Positions 35,060 to 44,511 of a stretch of 64,000 nt of DNA are shown piece by piece. Origin of the DNA: Dyadobacter fermentans (GTDB taxonomy: Bacteria > Bacteroidota > Bacteroidia > Cytophagales > Spirosomataceae); the NCBI RefSeq assembly GCF_019924045.1, contig NZ_JAHXBN010000017.1, forward strand, positions 1-64,000, given 5' to 3'. The notes beneath the pieces are model-generated. The model saw nothing but the letters and a program-made list of their open reading frames with translations, searched no databases and was not told where the DNA came from. Both the position numbers and the translations under genes were made by a program. The number at the start of each line of letters is the position of its first letter. Within the stretch, counting starts at the first letter, position 1.

Positions 35060-35707
35060 TCAAAACAAACTACCCTGCACAAAGGCTTCGCCAGGTAAGC
35101 CGAGCAGCGGCATCCGCGCGATTTCGCGACATTTGGAGCCGCTAACAAGCGATCGTTTCAGCAGGATCATTTCGGTAACGCGGAATGATGAACGGAACTT
35201 CTTGTACATCCATTCTTTCGCGGCACTGTTTACCTGCAAGGGTGTCATTTTACGGGCGACGGTAACGTGGGGATCGGTGCAGAACTTGAATTCACCGGAA
35301 GCCCATTTGGAAAGGTGGTCAACCGTCTCGCTTTTAAGCGTTTTCACCAGCCCATTGACCTTCTGTGATGAGCCTTCTTCGAGATCTACATAGAAAGTCC
35401 CGCCTTCATATTTGTTGAAACCATCCAACTCGATGCGAAATGGCTCAACGTGTCGCGCTACTTTTTCAAACCCCTGGATAACCCGTTCAAGCTTGTATTC
35501 GTGGATAACGCAGTTGAAGAGCGTCAGGTGAGGGCGGAGATTGGCGGCCTGCTCACAGCCGTAGGCCTTTTGGAAATACTGCTTGACGCTCCCGATCGCA
35601 GCTTCGGTTACCGGATCACAGGAAAAAACCAGGAGGTACTCATAGAGATGCTCCCGGATGTTCCTGATCGTACTCAAATCGTTGTTGTTGAAGTGAATAG
35701 ATTTCAT
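35060..35707 (-). CDS. 2'-5' RNA ligase / 2H phosphoesterase family protein
   Basis: 215 residues. Two H-x-T motifs define the 2H superfamily: HLTLFN near residue 60 and HVTVAR near 145. The spacing of about 85 residues is normal. 2H enzymes act on 2',5'- or cyclic phosphodiesters of RNA or nucleotides. The bacterial role is usually unknown. No RNA repair partner is adjacent; the AraC-type regulator is upstream on the same strand with about 100 bp between. Confidence 0.85.
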   Translation of the reverse strand: MKSIHFNNNDLSTIRNIREHLYEYLLVFSCDPVTEAAIGSVKQYFQKAYGCEQAANLRPHLTLFNCVIHEYKLERVIQGFEKVARHVEPFRIELDGFNKYEGGTFYVDLEEGSSQKVNGLVKTLKSETVDHLSKWASGEFKFCTDPHVTVARKMTPLQVNSAAKEWMYKKFRSSFRVTEMILLKRSLVSGSKCREIARMPLLGLPGEAFVQGSLF

Positions 35708-35812
35708 GGTGATGAAGTGTAATAAAATTTTTGCTATAAAAATTTCACTGGTAAAAATAGTAAAGATATTTTAAATACCAAACTATTGATTTTAAAAATA
35801 TCAAAAATTTTA

Positions 35813-36655
35813 CTACAAATGCCGTTTCTTGAATTCTGACGGATTTTCACCCACAATTTTCCTGAAAAGTTTATTGAAATAGGACAGACTTTCGAACCCG
35901 ACGGCGAAGCATGTTTCTGAAACTGAGCGACCTTGGAGTAAAAGGTTCTTGGCCTGATTGACCCTGTATTGGTTGACGAAATCGGTGAAAGTCATGCGTG
36001 CATTGGCTTTGAAGAAACGGCAGAATGCAGGCGTGGTCAGGTTGACCGCCGCCGCGACTTCGTTCACATCGGGTGTGCGATCGAAATGGGCTTCCACATA
36101 CGCGTATATATGCTGCATGCGCAGCTGCTCCTTGTGGAAGGATTTGCTGCCGATCGGTTTGGGATTGAGCATGATGACTTCGGTCGACTCCGCCATGGTT
36201 TTCAGGACGCCCAAAAGTGCCATTAACTGTTCGAACGGGGCCAGCGCAGGCATTTGTTTCAGCTTTTGTCCTACCATGCGTTTGGTTTCGCCTGAGAACG
36301 ACAGGCCGTGGTGCGACTGTTCGAACAGTCTCCGGACGCTTTGCAGCTCAGGTGCGAGCAGGAACTCTTTCCCCAGAAAATCTTCCCGCATTTGTATGAT
36401 CACCTGCTCGCATTGGGTGCGCACGCCGTAGTCGAAATTGAGGTGGGGGATATTCGGGCCGATGAAAACCAGGTCGCTACCCTCATACACGGACGTATGC
36501 GAGCCCACGTGGCGGGTCCCGCCCGAGCCTTCGACATACACAATTTCATACTCGGGATGCAGGTGCCACAAAAAAGTGTCGTTTAGCCCCGGAGTAAGGA
36601 GGATCTTGAAAGAACTTCCCTGGTCGGGCTGGATGTTTTCGCGGATGATTTTCAT
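35813..36655 (-). CDS. AraC-family transcription regulator with cupin sensor
   Basis: 280 residues. The N-terminal cupin includes FLWHLHPEYEIVYVEGSGGTRHVG (about 28-52) and GSDLVFIGPNIPH. The C-terminal AraC domain has two helix-turn-helices: VNEVAAAVNLTTPAFCRFFK near 195 and VSETCFAVGFESLSYFNKLFRK near 245. Such regulators sense a sugar or small ligand. It is divergent from the PhyH-like oxygenase gene (start 36812), with 156 bp between, and probably regulates it. Confidence 0.93.
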   Translation of the reverse strand: MKIIRENIQPDQGSSFKILLTPGLNDTFLWHLHPEYEIVYVEGSGGTRHVGSHTSVYEGSDLVFIGPNIPHLNFDYGVRTQCEQVIIQMREDFLGKEFLLAPELQSVRRLFEQSHHGLSFSGETKRMVGQKLKQMPALAPFEQLMALLGVLKTMAESTEVIMLNPKPIGSKSFHKEQLRMQHIYAYVEAHFDRTPDVNEVAAAVNLTTPAFCRFFKANARMTFTDFVNQYRVNQAKNLLLQGRSVSETCFAVGFESLSYFNKLFRKIVGENPSEFKKRHL

Positions 36656-36811
36656 CTTGACAGGTCCTCAATTGTCCCTGGTTTGCAGGTGTTTGTATGA
36701 GATGGGGTGTATTATGTTAATGCAGAGCAAAAGTAAGTAATTGTAGCGGTAGTCGGAGGTACGGCTATGTATTAGTTTTGTTTTATTCAATCATGAAAAA
36801 ATATTATCGAT

Positions 36812-37795
36812 ATGGAAACGAAAACAATGGCTACCATGGCACCTGCCAACGCGCACACCGATATTCCCGGAAACCCTTCGACCGCAAAGTCGAGTAATGT
36901 GAGGCTTAACGACAGGAGCAATGGCAAGCCGCTACGTTTACTGAGTGAGGAGGATTGGGATTTCTGGGTAACCAATGGCTATATCGTGATTAAGGATGCG
37001 GTACCGAAAGAGCAGGTCAAAAGACTGGCCGATTTTCTATGGGAGTTCGAAGAAAAGGATCCGAATGATCCCGAAACCTGGTATGCGCCTCCACGGGCAG
37101 AGATGAAGATGAAAGAACTCACCAACACGGGCATGGTGGAAGTGTACAACCATCAATATCTGTGGGATAACCGGCAATTTCCGAAAGTGCACGAGGCATT
37201 TACCGACATCTGGGGCACTGAAAAGCTCTGGGTGACCATCGATCGCGCCAATCTGAACCTACCGCTCCGCCCCGGATTTGAATACAAAGGCTTTATTCAC
37301 TGGGATTATGATCCGGAAACAAAGCCTCAAAATGTACAGGGAGTACTGGCGCTTGCTGATCAGGACGATGAGAACATGGGTGGGTTCCAATGTGTGCCTG
37401 AGTTGTTCAGGACCTATGATACATGGAAACTAACCCAGCCCGAGGACCGGAACCACTTTCAGCCGGATGTAACGGGTTTTGAAATTGTGAAGGTAAAAAT
37501 GAATGCCGGCGACCTGCTAATTTTCAATAGCTCGCAGCCGCACGGCATCCGCGCTAACCGCAGTAAGGACAAAGTCCGCCTCGCGCAATACATTGCTATG
37601 ATGCCCGCTCAGGAAGACGACGAGGCATTGCGGCAATGGCGGATCCGCTCCTGGCAGGAAAGGGAGGCGCCGCAAGGATATGCCTTTCCCGGTGACCCAA
37701 GAAATTGGGAGCAAACACGTTACCAAACGGCAGAATTAAGTGAATTAGGGCAAAAACTGCTGGGGCTGAAACGATGGGACCAGGGCCCGGAATAA
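36812..37795 (+). CDS. Phytanoyl-CoA dioxygenase (PhyH) family oxygenase
   Basis: 327 residues. The Fe(II)-binding facial triad is visible: HWDYD at 163-167 (His163, Asp165) and His244 in SQPHGIRANRS, with the Arg for 2-oxoglutarate a few residues later. The preceding NGYIVIKDAVPKEQVKRL is the normal PhyH opening. The enzyme hydroxylates an unknown substrate using 2-oxoglutarate and O2. It has no signal peptide. Context: divergent from an AraC-family regulator, a usual pairing for catabolic PhyH genes. Confidence 0.9.
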   Translation: METKTMATMAPANAHTDIPGNPSTAKSSNVRLNDRSNGKPLRLLSEEDWDFWVTNGYIVIKDAVPKEQVKRLADFLWEFEEKDPNDPETWYAPPRAEMKMKELTNTGMVEVYNHQYLWDNRQFPKVHEAFTDIWGTEKLWVTIDRANLNLPLRPGFEYKGFIHWDYDPETKPQNVQGVLALADQDDENMGGFQCVPELFRTYDTWKLTQPEDRNHFQPDVTGFEIVKVKMNAGDLLIFNSSQPHGIRANRSKDKVRLAQYIAMMPAQEDDEALRQWRIRSWQEREAPQGYAFPGDPRNWEQTRYQTAELSELGQKLLGLKRWDQGPE

Positions 37796-37884
37796 TATTG
37801 GTAAACCGGGTAATAATCTAAAATGGGGGCACGTTTTGAGTTTGTAACCGCTAACAAACTTTCTTAACGTAAATCTGAACCCCT

Positions 37885-38967
37885 ATGAAAGCGACTCTGC
37901 TCACGCTTGCATGCTTGTTGTGCGTCATGACGAATGGATTTGCTCAAACAATCTACCGTGTTTCCGAAACAGCGGGCGAGTTCCTGATCAAAGCCCCGGA
38001 CGCCCGGGCGGGTGGGATGGGCCATGCCGGAACGGCTACCAGTGGTGATGCAAATTCGGCATTCTGGAACGTGGGCAAGCTCACCGACGCGCCCGGGAAT
38101 TTCGGTGCCTCCGCGACCTATTCACCCTGGCTTCCTTATCTTATCAACAACGCCTGGCTCGGTTACGCGACCGCGTACAAGAAGTTGGGGAAGGGGCAGG
38201 TAGTGGGGGCTTCCGTCCAGTATTTCAGCGACCCGGCGATTATTTCCGCGCCGACGCTGTCCGCGGGCGGTGATATTGCACTCAGCGCATCGTATGCCAA
38301 ACAGCTGGGAAGCCATTTATCGGCAGGCATGACGCTCAAATATGTGTCATCGGATATAGGAAGCGCCGTCGTATCAGGTGTGGTGTTAAAACCCGCCCGG
38401 GCGGTGGCCGGCGACATTGGATTTTATTACAAAAGCCATTCGTCGGATGTGGAAGGGCGTGAAAATGTGGTGTGGACGATTGGTGCTACGCTCGCCAATA
38501 TAGGTCCGAAAATGAAGTACGGAGCCGGATATGAGTACTTTCTACCTACCACACTGCGCCTGGGAGGAGGCTTTTCGTATACTGCCAATGGGCAACATAA
38601 GCTGAATGTGACAGCCGAAGCTGGTAAATTGCTGGTACCAACTCCCGCACCGGGTAGGAATGTAAACCAGGAGCCATATCTGGAAGGTATTTTAAAGTCC
38701 TTTTCCGACGCGCCGGGTGGCTTTAAGGAGGAAATGCAGGAAATAGTCCTGGCAATGGGTGCCGAATATTGGTACAAAAACCGGTTCGCACTCCGGGGCG
38801 GTTACTATACCGAAAGTAAAGAGAAAGGCAACCACAAGTTCTTCACTACCGGCGCCGGTGTCCGTTTCCTGAAACACTATTCATTCGACTTCGCGTACCT
38901 CATTCCCACCGACTCCGGTAACCCGATGAAGAATATGTACAAGGTGACGGCTTCGGTTGATTTTTAG
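37885..38967 (+). CDS. PorV-like outer-membrane barrel (T9SS-type shuttle paralogue)
   Basis: 360 residues with signal peptide MKATLLTLACLLCVMTNGFAQ. The mature N-terminus FLIKAPDARAGGMGHAGTAT...NSAFWNVGKL and FGASATYSPWLP are the signatures of PorV/PorQ family FadL-like barrels. PorV is the outer-membrane shuttle that carries type IX secreted cargo to the surface attachment complex. No other T9SS machinery gene lies nearby, so this may be a stand-alone PorV or a paralogue; the T9SS cargo at 58166 shows the pathway exists. Confidence 0.82.
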   Translation: MKATLLTLACLLCVMTNGFAQTIYRVSETAGEFLIKAPDARAGGMGHAGTATSGDANSAFWNVGKLTDAPGNFGASATYSPWLPYLINNAWLGYATAYKKLGKGQVVGASVQYFSDPAIISAPTLSAGGDIALSASYAKQLGSHLSAGMTLKYVSSDIGSAVVSGVVLKPARAVAGDIGFYYKSHSSDVEGRENVVWTIGATLANIGPKMKYGAGYEYFLPTTLRLGGGFSYTANGQHKLNVTAEAGKLLVPTPAPGRNVNQEPYLEGILKSFSDAPGGFKEEMQEIVLAMGAEYWYKNRFALRGGYYTESKEKGNHKFFTTGAGVRFLKHYSFDFAYLIPTDSGNPMKNMYKVTASVDF

Positions 38968-38974
38968 CGACGCT

Positions 38975-39355
38975 TTACGCTCCTTTCAGCGAATATTCCC
39001 GGATCAACAATTCGGCGGGAATGCGTAGCAACTGGCTAAATTTCCGGATCATCGAGAGTGAAAGGGCCTGTTTGTAATTTAAAACTTTACTGACAGTCCC
39101 TTTATCACCATATACCTGGGCCAGGTCGGCTGGTTTATAGCCGAAATCTTCCATTCTTATCTTGATGACCTCAACGGGATCGACTTCAACGTCGATTCGG
39201 AAACCTTTCTCATATTCGCTGATCAAGTGAACGAGAAGCATTTTTTCTCTATGCTCCTCAGACCCTTTTGCCGAATATTTCACTTCATCGTAGCGGCTCA
39301 GCGCTTTCTCGTATTCTTCTTCTGTTTCAATCAAATACCATTGTTTCTTTTCCAT
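38975..39355 (-). CDS. higA: HigA-type antitoxin, XRE helix-turn-helix
   Basis: 126 residues from ATG 39355 (MEKKQWYLIETEEEYEKAL). N-terminal neutralising region is acidic; the C-terminal helix-turn-helix reads PADLAQVYGDKGTVSKVLNYKQALSLSMIRKFSQLLRIP, the HigA pattern. The toxin gene is immediately upstream with 1 bp between, the usual HigBA order. It is expected to bind HigB and repress the operon. Confidence 0.88.
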   Translation of the reverse strand: MEKKQWYLIETEEEYEKALSRYDEVKYSAKGSEEHREKMLLVHLISEYEKGFRIDVEVDPVEVIKIRMEDFGYKPADLAQVYGDKGTVSKVLNYKQALSLSMIRKFSQLLRIPAELLIREYSLKGA

Positions 39356-39356
39356 G

Positions 39357-39650
39357 TCAGATTGTTTCTGCGTTAATGTGATCGTATTCAGCATGTGTAC
39401 CTATAAAACGTACTTCAATTACTGATTCTTCACAATCAATCTCGATAACTAAGCGGTACTTGTTTCCCACAATTTTGAATCGGGCTCTTTTACCTTTGAT
39501 CAATTTCGCTGTTGGAAAATCAAACAATACGTCCGAATTCTTTTTCCATTCAGCCGTTTCGACGGCCTGAATCCAGACGTTCACGCTTTTAAGTGAATCA
39601 GCATGTTTATGCACGAAGCGAGTCAATAATAATTCACGGATAATCCTCAT
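39357..39650 (-). CDS. higB: HigB-type toxin, mRNA interferase
   Basis: 97 residues from ATG 39650 ([18 protein letters not shown]); the frame is open further upstream without a good start. Family landmarks: [35 protein letters not shown] and the end [11 protein letters not shown], which carries the GTHxEYD signature. HigB cleaves mRNA on ribosomes. The host may use this as stress module. The operon promoter must lie in 39651-39936, where convergent noise ORFs but no gene are seen. Confidence 0.9.
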   Translation of the reverse strand: MRIIRELLLTRFVHKHADSLKSVNVWIQAVETAEWKKNSDVLFDFPTAKLIKGKRARFKIVGNKYRLVIEIDCEESVIEVRFIGTHAEYDHINAETI

Positions 39651-39936
39651 AGTGCAACTTCCTGTACGAAGCTGCACCCTTCGTGTGGTTAGTGTTACAA
39701 AATAAAATAAAAGTTGGCATATTGCCAACTTTTTCGACCAGCATTTGCAGCATGCCGCCGAATTCCATTTTCAATAGTATTCCTTGAAAGCCGATTCGCC
39801 GTAATCCAATGATCCAGCGGCGGCAACAAACTTTCATCAGTTCAAACATGCATTCTGTCAGTTGAAACATGCTTTCCGGCGTCAGGGGCGGAATAGGTTT
39901 CGGGGATGGCTTTCGAAATGAGAATTTTGTACCGTT

Positions 39937-40569
39937 ATGAGGTACCCGATGCTCGTTTTAATGGCTCTTTTATTGTGTGTTACGAATACGTTCGCGCAGG
40001 CTGAATGGAGGCGCGTGGCCGCACGTGACGGGATAAGAGTGTATGCCAGAACAGTGCCGGATTCGAAGATCAAAGCTATGAAAGCGGAATGTGTGCTGGA
40101 CGCGGGCGTCGACGAGGTGGTTGCATTGCTGCTGGACGTCAGTGCTGCGAAGCGATGGGTATGCCACACCAAATCGTGCAGACTTATCAAAAGGGTTTCC
40201 GACACGGAGCTGTTTTACCACACGGAGGTAAGTTTGCCTTGGCCGCTCGATAACCGGGACTTCGTGACGCATTTGAGGGTAATACGGAGCGAGAGCAGTC
40301 CGATTGTGACCATCGAAGCGCCGGCGGTGCCGGGCGTTACGCCGGTGCGCGAGGGCGTGGTGCGCATCAGCAATTCTATAAACCGTTGGGTACTGCACCC
40401 ATTGCCCAACGCCAGGGTACGGGTCGAATACACGCTGCAAGTCGACCCGGGCGGCCATATTCCTGCCCATGTGGTCAATATGTTCGCCTGCCGCGCGCCG
40501 ATCGAGACGTTTCAGAATATGCAGAAAGTGCTGGCGGAGCGGAGGCGAACATTGACGGCCGACCGCTGA
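39937..40569 (+). CDS. START-domain lipid-binding protein, exported
   Basis: 210 residues with signal peptide MRYPMLVLMALLLCVTNTFAQ. The mature protein opens AEWRRVAARDGIRVYAR, followed by a START-like helix-grip fold: DVSAAKRWVCHTKSCRLI, FYHTEVSLPWPLDNRDFV, and C-terminal helix IETFQNMQKVL. Proteins of this type in Bacteroidota are periplasmic and probably bind a lipid or hydrophobic ligand. The last codons overlap the first unit of a GC-rich inverted heptamer array. Confidence 0.85.
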   Translation: MRYPMLVLMALLLCVTNTFAQAEWRRVAARDGIRVYARTVPDSKIKAMKAECVLDAGVDEVVALLLDVSAAKRWVCHTKSCRLIKRVSDTELFYHTEVSLPWPLDNRDFVTHLRVIRSESSPIVTIEAPAVPGVTPVREGVVRISNSINRWVLHPLPNARVRVEYTLQVDPGGHIPAHVVNMFACRAPIETFQNMQKVLAERRRTLTADR

Positions 40570-40680
40570 CCGCCGACCGCGAGATGGTCTATGTGTTTAG
40601 GGAAGTACTCCCCGTAAACAACGAAACACAGCCCTTAATAGAACAAAACGGCGGTCGGCGGTCCATGGTCGGTGGTCAAG
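40561..40680. repeat. Inverted arrays of 7-bp units
   Basis: Three units GACCGCN at 40561-40581 and four units GGTCNNN at 40653-40680, in inverted orientation, flank a 70-bp centre that contains its own hairpin (TGTTTAGGGA ... TCCCCGTAAACA, 40593-40620). The first units overlap the stop codon of the START gene. The build parallels the decamer arrays elsewhere in this window but with period 7. Possible roles: RNA hairpin at the 3' end, protein-binding array, or a mobile small repeat. Confidence 0.65.
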
Positions 40681-40818
40681 GCGGCGCAAGCTGCCCCACA
40701 TTGGCATGCATTTTTTGAGATTTTTTATGATTATTTTCCTAAATTGGCAAAAAGGAAATTCGGTGTGCTTTTCTGCACTGAAACTAAGGTTCTGAAATTC
40801 AAAGCAAAACATACAATC

Positions 40819-41055
40819 ATGGGAAAGGGAAAAGATCTTTTCGGACATTACAATGACCTCGCCAAGGAAAAAGGCCCCGGTAGCGAAGAAAGTAAATATG
40901 CCGGTGTTCTTTTCCAGTCGCTTCTGATGCTTGGCGAGCGCCGTACTTTCGAGCTGCTCGAAGAGGCCGATGAGAAAGGCAAGAAGCTGAAATTGGAGTA
41001 CAACACCAATGCAAAAGCCAGCGCGGCATGTCCGTGCGGCGTTTCGTTGACGTAG
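40819..41055 (+). CDS. Small Cys-motif protein of unknown function
   Basis: 78 residues from ATG 40819 (MGKGKDLFGHYNDLAKEKGPG). Lys/Glu-rich helical body, with a C-terminal ACPCGVSLT carrying a CxC pair that could bind a metal. A terminator follows directly. It has good protein-like codon usage but no family I know. Neighbours give no hint. Confidence 0.55.
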   Translation: MGKGKDLFGHYNDLAKEKGPGSEESKYAGVLFQSLLMLGERRTFELLEEADEKGKKLKLEYNTNAKASAACPCGVSLT

Positions 41056-41080
41056 TAGTTGACGAGAAAACATTCGGTAC

Positions 41081-41120
41081 AGACCTGGCGGAACTTCACG
41101 GACCCGCCAGGTCTTGTTGT
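41081..41120 (+). terminator. Rho-independent terminator
   Basis: AGACCTGGCGG (41081-41091) pairs with CCGCCAGGTCT (41104-41114) across 12 nt; TTGTTGT follows. It ends the small Cys-motif gene. Confidence 0.8.
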
Positions 41121-41224
41121 ATAGTAGTATCGGCTATTCATCAATTATTCCTGCTGTTTCGTCCAGCGGGCGCCTGTTTCACACTTATTCCCGTAAATTG
41201 TAGGTTGTATCGCCTGTTGCCCGC

Positions 41225-42385
41225 ATGATCGCCCAACCTCATTCTGACCCGGATTTTACACCTTCGCCTGCCCGGGCGCATTGGTTTTTCAGGTACAAGC
41301 TCTATCATATTCCGTTCTGGATCGTCTACCACTATATATGGTGGGTGGTCGCGCTGGGAAACCCGGTCAAGGTGGTGGAAGCGCTGTTTACGACATCGGT
41401 GATCAAGTTCCTCTTTTACGTGATATGGCAAGCGCTGGCGGTGTATTTTAATTTGTACTTCCTCGTTCCCCGCTATCTCGAAAAGGGTAGGTATGTGCCA
41501 TTTCTGGTATTCTTGTTGTTGACCATCCTTGCCACCGCTGCATTGATCGTGCCCGGGTATTACATCGTGGCGTGGGCTTCGGGGAAAACAGTGGAGGAGT
41601 TTTTCGGGCCCGGTAATGGTGCTTTTTTGCAGATGATGCTCGGAGGCCCATTGTCGTCGACGGTAGCTGCAATGACCTTTGCAATGAGCATTAAGCTGGC
41701 CAAAAACTGGCTCCAAACCCAGCGGAGGCAACAAATGCTGGAAAAAGAGAAGCTGGAAACGGAGTTGAATTTTTTGAAATACCAATTCAATCCGCATTTC
41801 CTTTTTAATAGTATCAACTCCATTTTTTTCCTGATCCATAAAAATCCCGACAGGGCTTCGGCATCATTGGCGAAATTTTCGGAGCTGCTGCGGCACCAGC
41901 TGTATGAATGCAACGACCACCAGATTCCGCTAAGCAAGGAAATAGCCTATCTCGAAAATTTCATCGAGCTGGAAAAGCTGCGCCAGAACGACAGCCTGGA
42001 AGTGGTCTTTGAAGTGCAGGAACAATTTGAAGGACAGCCGGGTATTGCACCGTTTATTCTTATGACATTTATGGAAAATGCATTCAAGCATGTTTCAAGG
42101 CATCACGAGGCACCGAACTGGATCCGCGGCGACTTGCAGTTCGATCGTACGCGGCTGATATTTAACCTTTGCAACAGCATTTCGGAAGAGGCGAATACCG
42201 AGGTGCTCCATTATGGCGGCATTGGTTTGAAAAACGTGCGACGGCGGCTGGACCTTATTTATCCTGAAAAATACAAGCTGGACACCTGGCGTGATACGGA
42301 CCGGTTTGTCGTCCATTTTGAGGTCGAGCTCGAAACGCTGGTCATGACTGAAATGTCTCAAATGTCTTTAAATCAGGTTGGATAG
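41225..42385 (+). CDS. LytS-like sensor histidine kinase
   Basis: 386 residues. Four hydrophobic segments between residues 20 and 155 form the membrane part. A coiled coil follows (QTQRRQQMLEKEKLETEL), then the H box FLKYQFNPHFLFNSINSIFF near 190, N box FMENAFKHVSRH near 280 and G box GGIGLKNVRRRLDLIYP near 335. It pairs with the LytTR regulator whose ATG follows the stop codon with no gap, so translation is coupled. The signal sensed is unknown. Confidence 0.93.
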   Translation: MIAQPHSDPDFTPSPARAHWFFRYKLYHIPFWIVYHYIWWVVALGNPVKVVEALFTTSVIKFLFYVIWQALAVYFNLYFLVPRYLEKGRYVPFLVFLLLTILATAALIVPGYYIVAWASGKTVEEFFGPGNGAFLQMMLGGPLSSTVAAMTFAMSIKLAKNWLQTQRRQQMLEKEKLETELNFLKYQFNPHFLFNSINSIFFLIHKNPDRASASLAKFSELLRHQLYECNDHQIPLSKEIAYLENFIELEKLRQNDSLEVVFEVQEQFEGQPGIAPFILMTFMENAFKHVSRHHEAPNWIRGDLQFDRTRLIFNLCNSISEEANTEVLHYGGIGLKNVRRRLDLIYPEKYKLDTWRDTDRFVVHFEVELETLVMTEMSQMSLNQVG

Positions 42386-43105
42386 ATGATCAACTGCGTG
42401 ATAATCGACGATGAACCGCTGGCACGGGAAGGGCTGGCGGATTATGTGAAAGAAGTGGATTTCCTGAAATTGACAGGTGTTTGCGAAAATCCGGTGGAGC
42501 TCTTGAGCCTGATGGATCGGGAGCCGGTCGATTTGATTTTTCTGGATATTCAAATGCCCAAAATGAGCGGTATCGACTTTCTGAAAATTGTAAAGAACCC
42601 GCCCATGGCCATCATTACAACAGCCTATCCAAGTTACGCGCTCGAAGGTTTTCAACTCAATGTGATGGATTATTTGCTTAAACCCATCACTTTTGAGCGA
42701 TTTTTCAAATCGGCGGGGAAAGCCAGGGATTACCATAAGCTGCTGACCAAATCCGAGGCGGCGAAGGCCGATGAAGATTACTTTTTTATCAAATGCGGCA
42801 GCAAGTATGAAAAGATTTTCTTCGACGATATCCTTTACATCGAAGGCCTGCAAAATTACGTCACGATCCACACGGGCAAAGGCAAGTACATTACCCTGCT
42901 CAACCTCAAACACCTCGAACAAAACCTGAATAGTCGACATTTCATTCGCATTCACAAGTCCTATATCGTCTCCATCAGCAAAATTGAAGGGATCGACGGG
43001 AACGAAATCTTTATTCAGAACCACCGCATCCCGATTAGCCGTAACTATCGCGAGCAGGTACTTGAGCAGGTGGTGAACCGAAGGCTAATGGATAAGAACC
43101 GGTAG
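42386..43105 (+). CDS. LytTR-family response regulator
   Basis: 239 residues. Receiver: acidic pair in IIDDEPLAREGL, phosphoacceptor Asp in LIFLDIQMPKMSG near 55, Lys in YLLKPITFERF near 105. LytTR domain about 140-239 with FIRIHKSYIVSISKIEGIDGNEI and the end PISRNYREQVLE. Partner of the kinase upstream. No obvious target gene is nearby; the ClC channel starts 107 bp downstream and might be one. Confidence 0.94.
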   Translation: MINCVIIDDEPLAREGLADYVKEVDFLKLTGVCENPVELLSLMDREPVDLIFLDIQMPKMSGIDFLKIVKNPPMAIITTAYPSYALEGFQLNVMDYLLKPITFERFFKSAGKARDYHKLLTKSEAAKADEDYFFIKCGSKYEKIFFDDILYIEGLQNYVTIHTGKGKYITLLNLKHLEQNLNSRHFIRIHKSYIVSISKIEGIDGNEIFIQNHRIPISRNYREQVLEQVVNRRLMDKNR

Positions 43106-43212
43106 GTTATGCGGAGGCGGCAGCACAAAACGTGCCATTAAAGGGACAAAAAGCGCTCGATCCACGTTACCTTTGAAGGGCGGAGCTCAATACTCCGATT
43201 CAAGACAAGGCA

Positions 43213-44511
43213 ATGGAGTTGAGTTCATACAAGGTTAAAAAATCCCAGAGGGTAGTAGCGGTAGTGCTCGCAGCGGCGGCAACCGGTATTTTTTCAGCAT
43301 TGGTGGCCGATACCCTCAAAGTAATCACGGAGCATTATGAGGAAGCATTCCTGGAAAATTTGCGTCATAATCGTTACCTGATATTCATTATTCCGCTGAT
43401 TGGCCTCACAACCATTCACTTGCTGCGCTATTTCCTTTTTCATAACAAAGCGAATAAGGGGATCAAGGAGGTGCTGGATACGATCAACAAAAACGCCCAC
43501 ACCTTGCCCGCCTACAAAATTCCCTCGCATTATTTCAACGGCCTGTTGACGGTGATTTTCGGCGGCTCCACGGGCATCGAAGTATCCACGGTGGTATCTA
43601 CGGCGGCTATCGGCGCATTGTCGAGCCGGAAAGTGAGCTACCTGCGTAAATACCGCACAGATCTCGTGTGTGCGGGCCTGGCCGCGGGCGTGACGGCCCT
43701 TTTTAATGCACCCGTTGCAGGTTTCCTATTTGCATTTGAGGTTTTTACAAGAAGAAAAAGCAAACTTCATACAGCGGCCGTAGTTACCGCGGTGCTGTTC
43801 TCTTACCTGCTAACCCGCTTCTTCTTTTATAAGCAGGTTTTTCATTTCAACGTGACCAACTGGCGTACGGAAGCTTTGCCTTACATGGTCCTGCTGGGCG
43901 TGTTGGCCGGTTTCAACTCGGTGTACCTCACCAAATGTGTGCTGTTTTTTAAGAAATTCTTCGGATCGCTGCAAAACGATTACGTCCGCATTGTTGGCGG
44001 CTCGCTGCTGATTTCCACGATGATTTTCTTTGTGCCCAACCTGTACGGAGAAGGATATGAGGGTATCAAGGACGTTTTCCGGCATGCCGATGCACCTACG
44101 CTAGCCGTGGTGTTACCGTTGCTCGCCGTGCTTTTATTGAAGCCTGTCGCGACGTCGGTAACCCTTGGTGCCGGTGGCGATGGAGGTGTTTTTGCGCCGA
44201 GCCTGTTTATCGGGGCCTTTTTGGGACTGATCGTCTGCGTTGTGCTCAACCATTTCTTCGGTCTCGGTCTTATTCCGGTCAATTTTGTGCTGATAGGCAT
44301 GGCGGCGGTGCTTAGCGGAAGTATCCATGCGCCGTTTACCTCGATTTTCCTCGTATGCGCGCTGGCTGATAGCTACATTCTTTTCATTCCTATTGTCGTC
44401 GCCAGCCTCGTTTCCAAATGGGTGGCTGCGGCGATTTTTCCTTATTCGGTTTATACTTATCAGGTCAAACACGCGACGGGCGCATCTACTTTTCCTCAAT
44501 CACGGCCATAA
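43213..44511 (+). CDS. ClC-family chloride channel or H+/Cl- antiporter
   Basis: 432 residues with about ten membrane spans. ClC motifs: GGSTGIEVSTV near 117 takes the place of GREGP and keeps a Glu where the gating glutamate sits. GVTALFNAPVAGFLFAFE near 155 matches the G-N-AP-AG-LF-E block, and GAGGDGGVFAPSLFIGAFLG near 320 matches GxxGGxFAP. Nothing cytoplasmic such as a CBS domain is fused. Transport of chloride, possibly coupled to protons, is expected. Its 3' end overlaps the convergent nucleosidase gene by 26 bp. Confidence 0.92.
   Translation: MELSSYKVKKSQRVVAVVLAAAATGIFSALVADTLKVITEHYEEAFLENLRHNRYLIFIIPLIGLTTIHLLRYFLFHNKANKGIKEVLDTINKNAHTLPAYKIPSHYFNGLLTVIFGGSTGIEVSTVVSTAAIGALSSRKVSYLRKYRTDLVCAGLAAGVTALFNAPVAGFLFAFEVFTRRKSKLHTAAVVTAVLFSYLLTRFFFYKQVFHFNVTNWRTEALPYMVLLGVLAGFNSVYLTKCVLFFKKFFGSLQNDYVRIVGGSLLISTMIFFVPNLYGEGYEGIKDVFRHADAPTLAVVLPLLAVLLLKPVATSVTLGAGGDGGVFAPSLFIGAFLGLIVCVVLNHFFGLGLIPVNFVLIGMAAVLSGSIHAPFTSIFLVCALADSYILFIPIVVASLVSKWVAAAIFPYSVYTYQVKHATGASTFPQSRP

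Noticed and set aside
39634..39870. 78-codon minus-strand frame upstream of higB
   Set aside because: It overlaps the HigB start in another frame and has no protein-like features; likely the promoter region.
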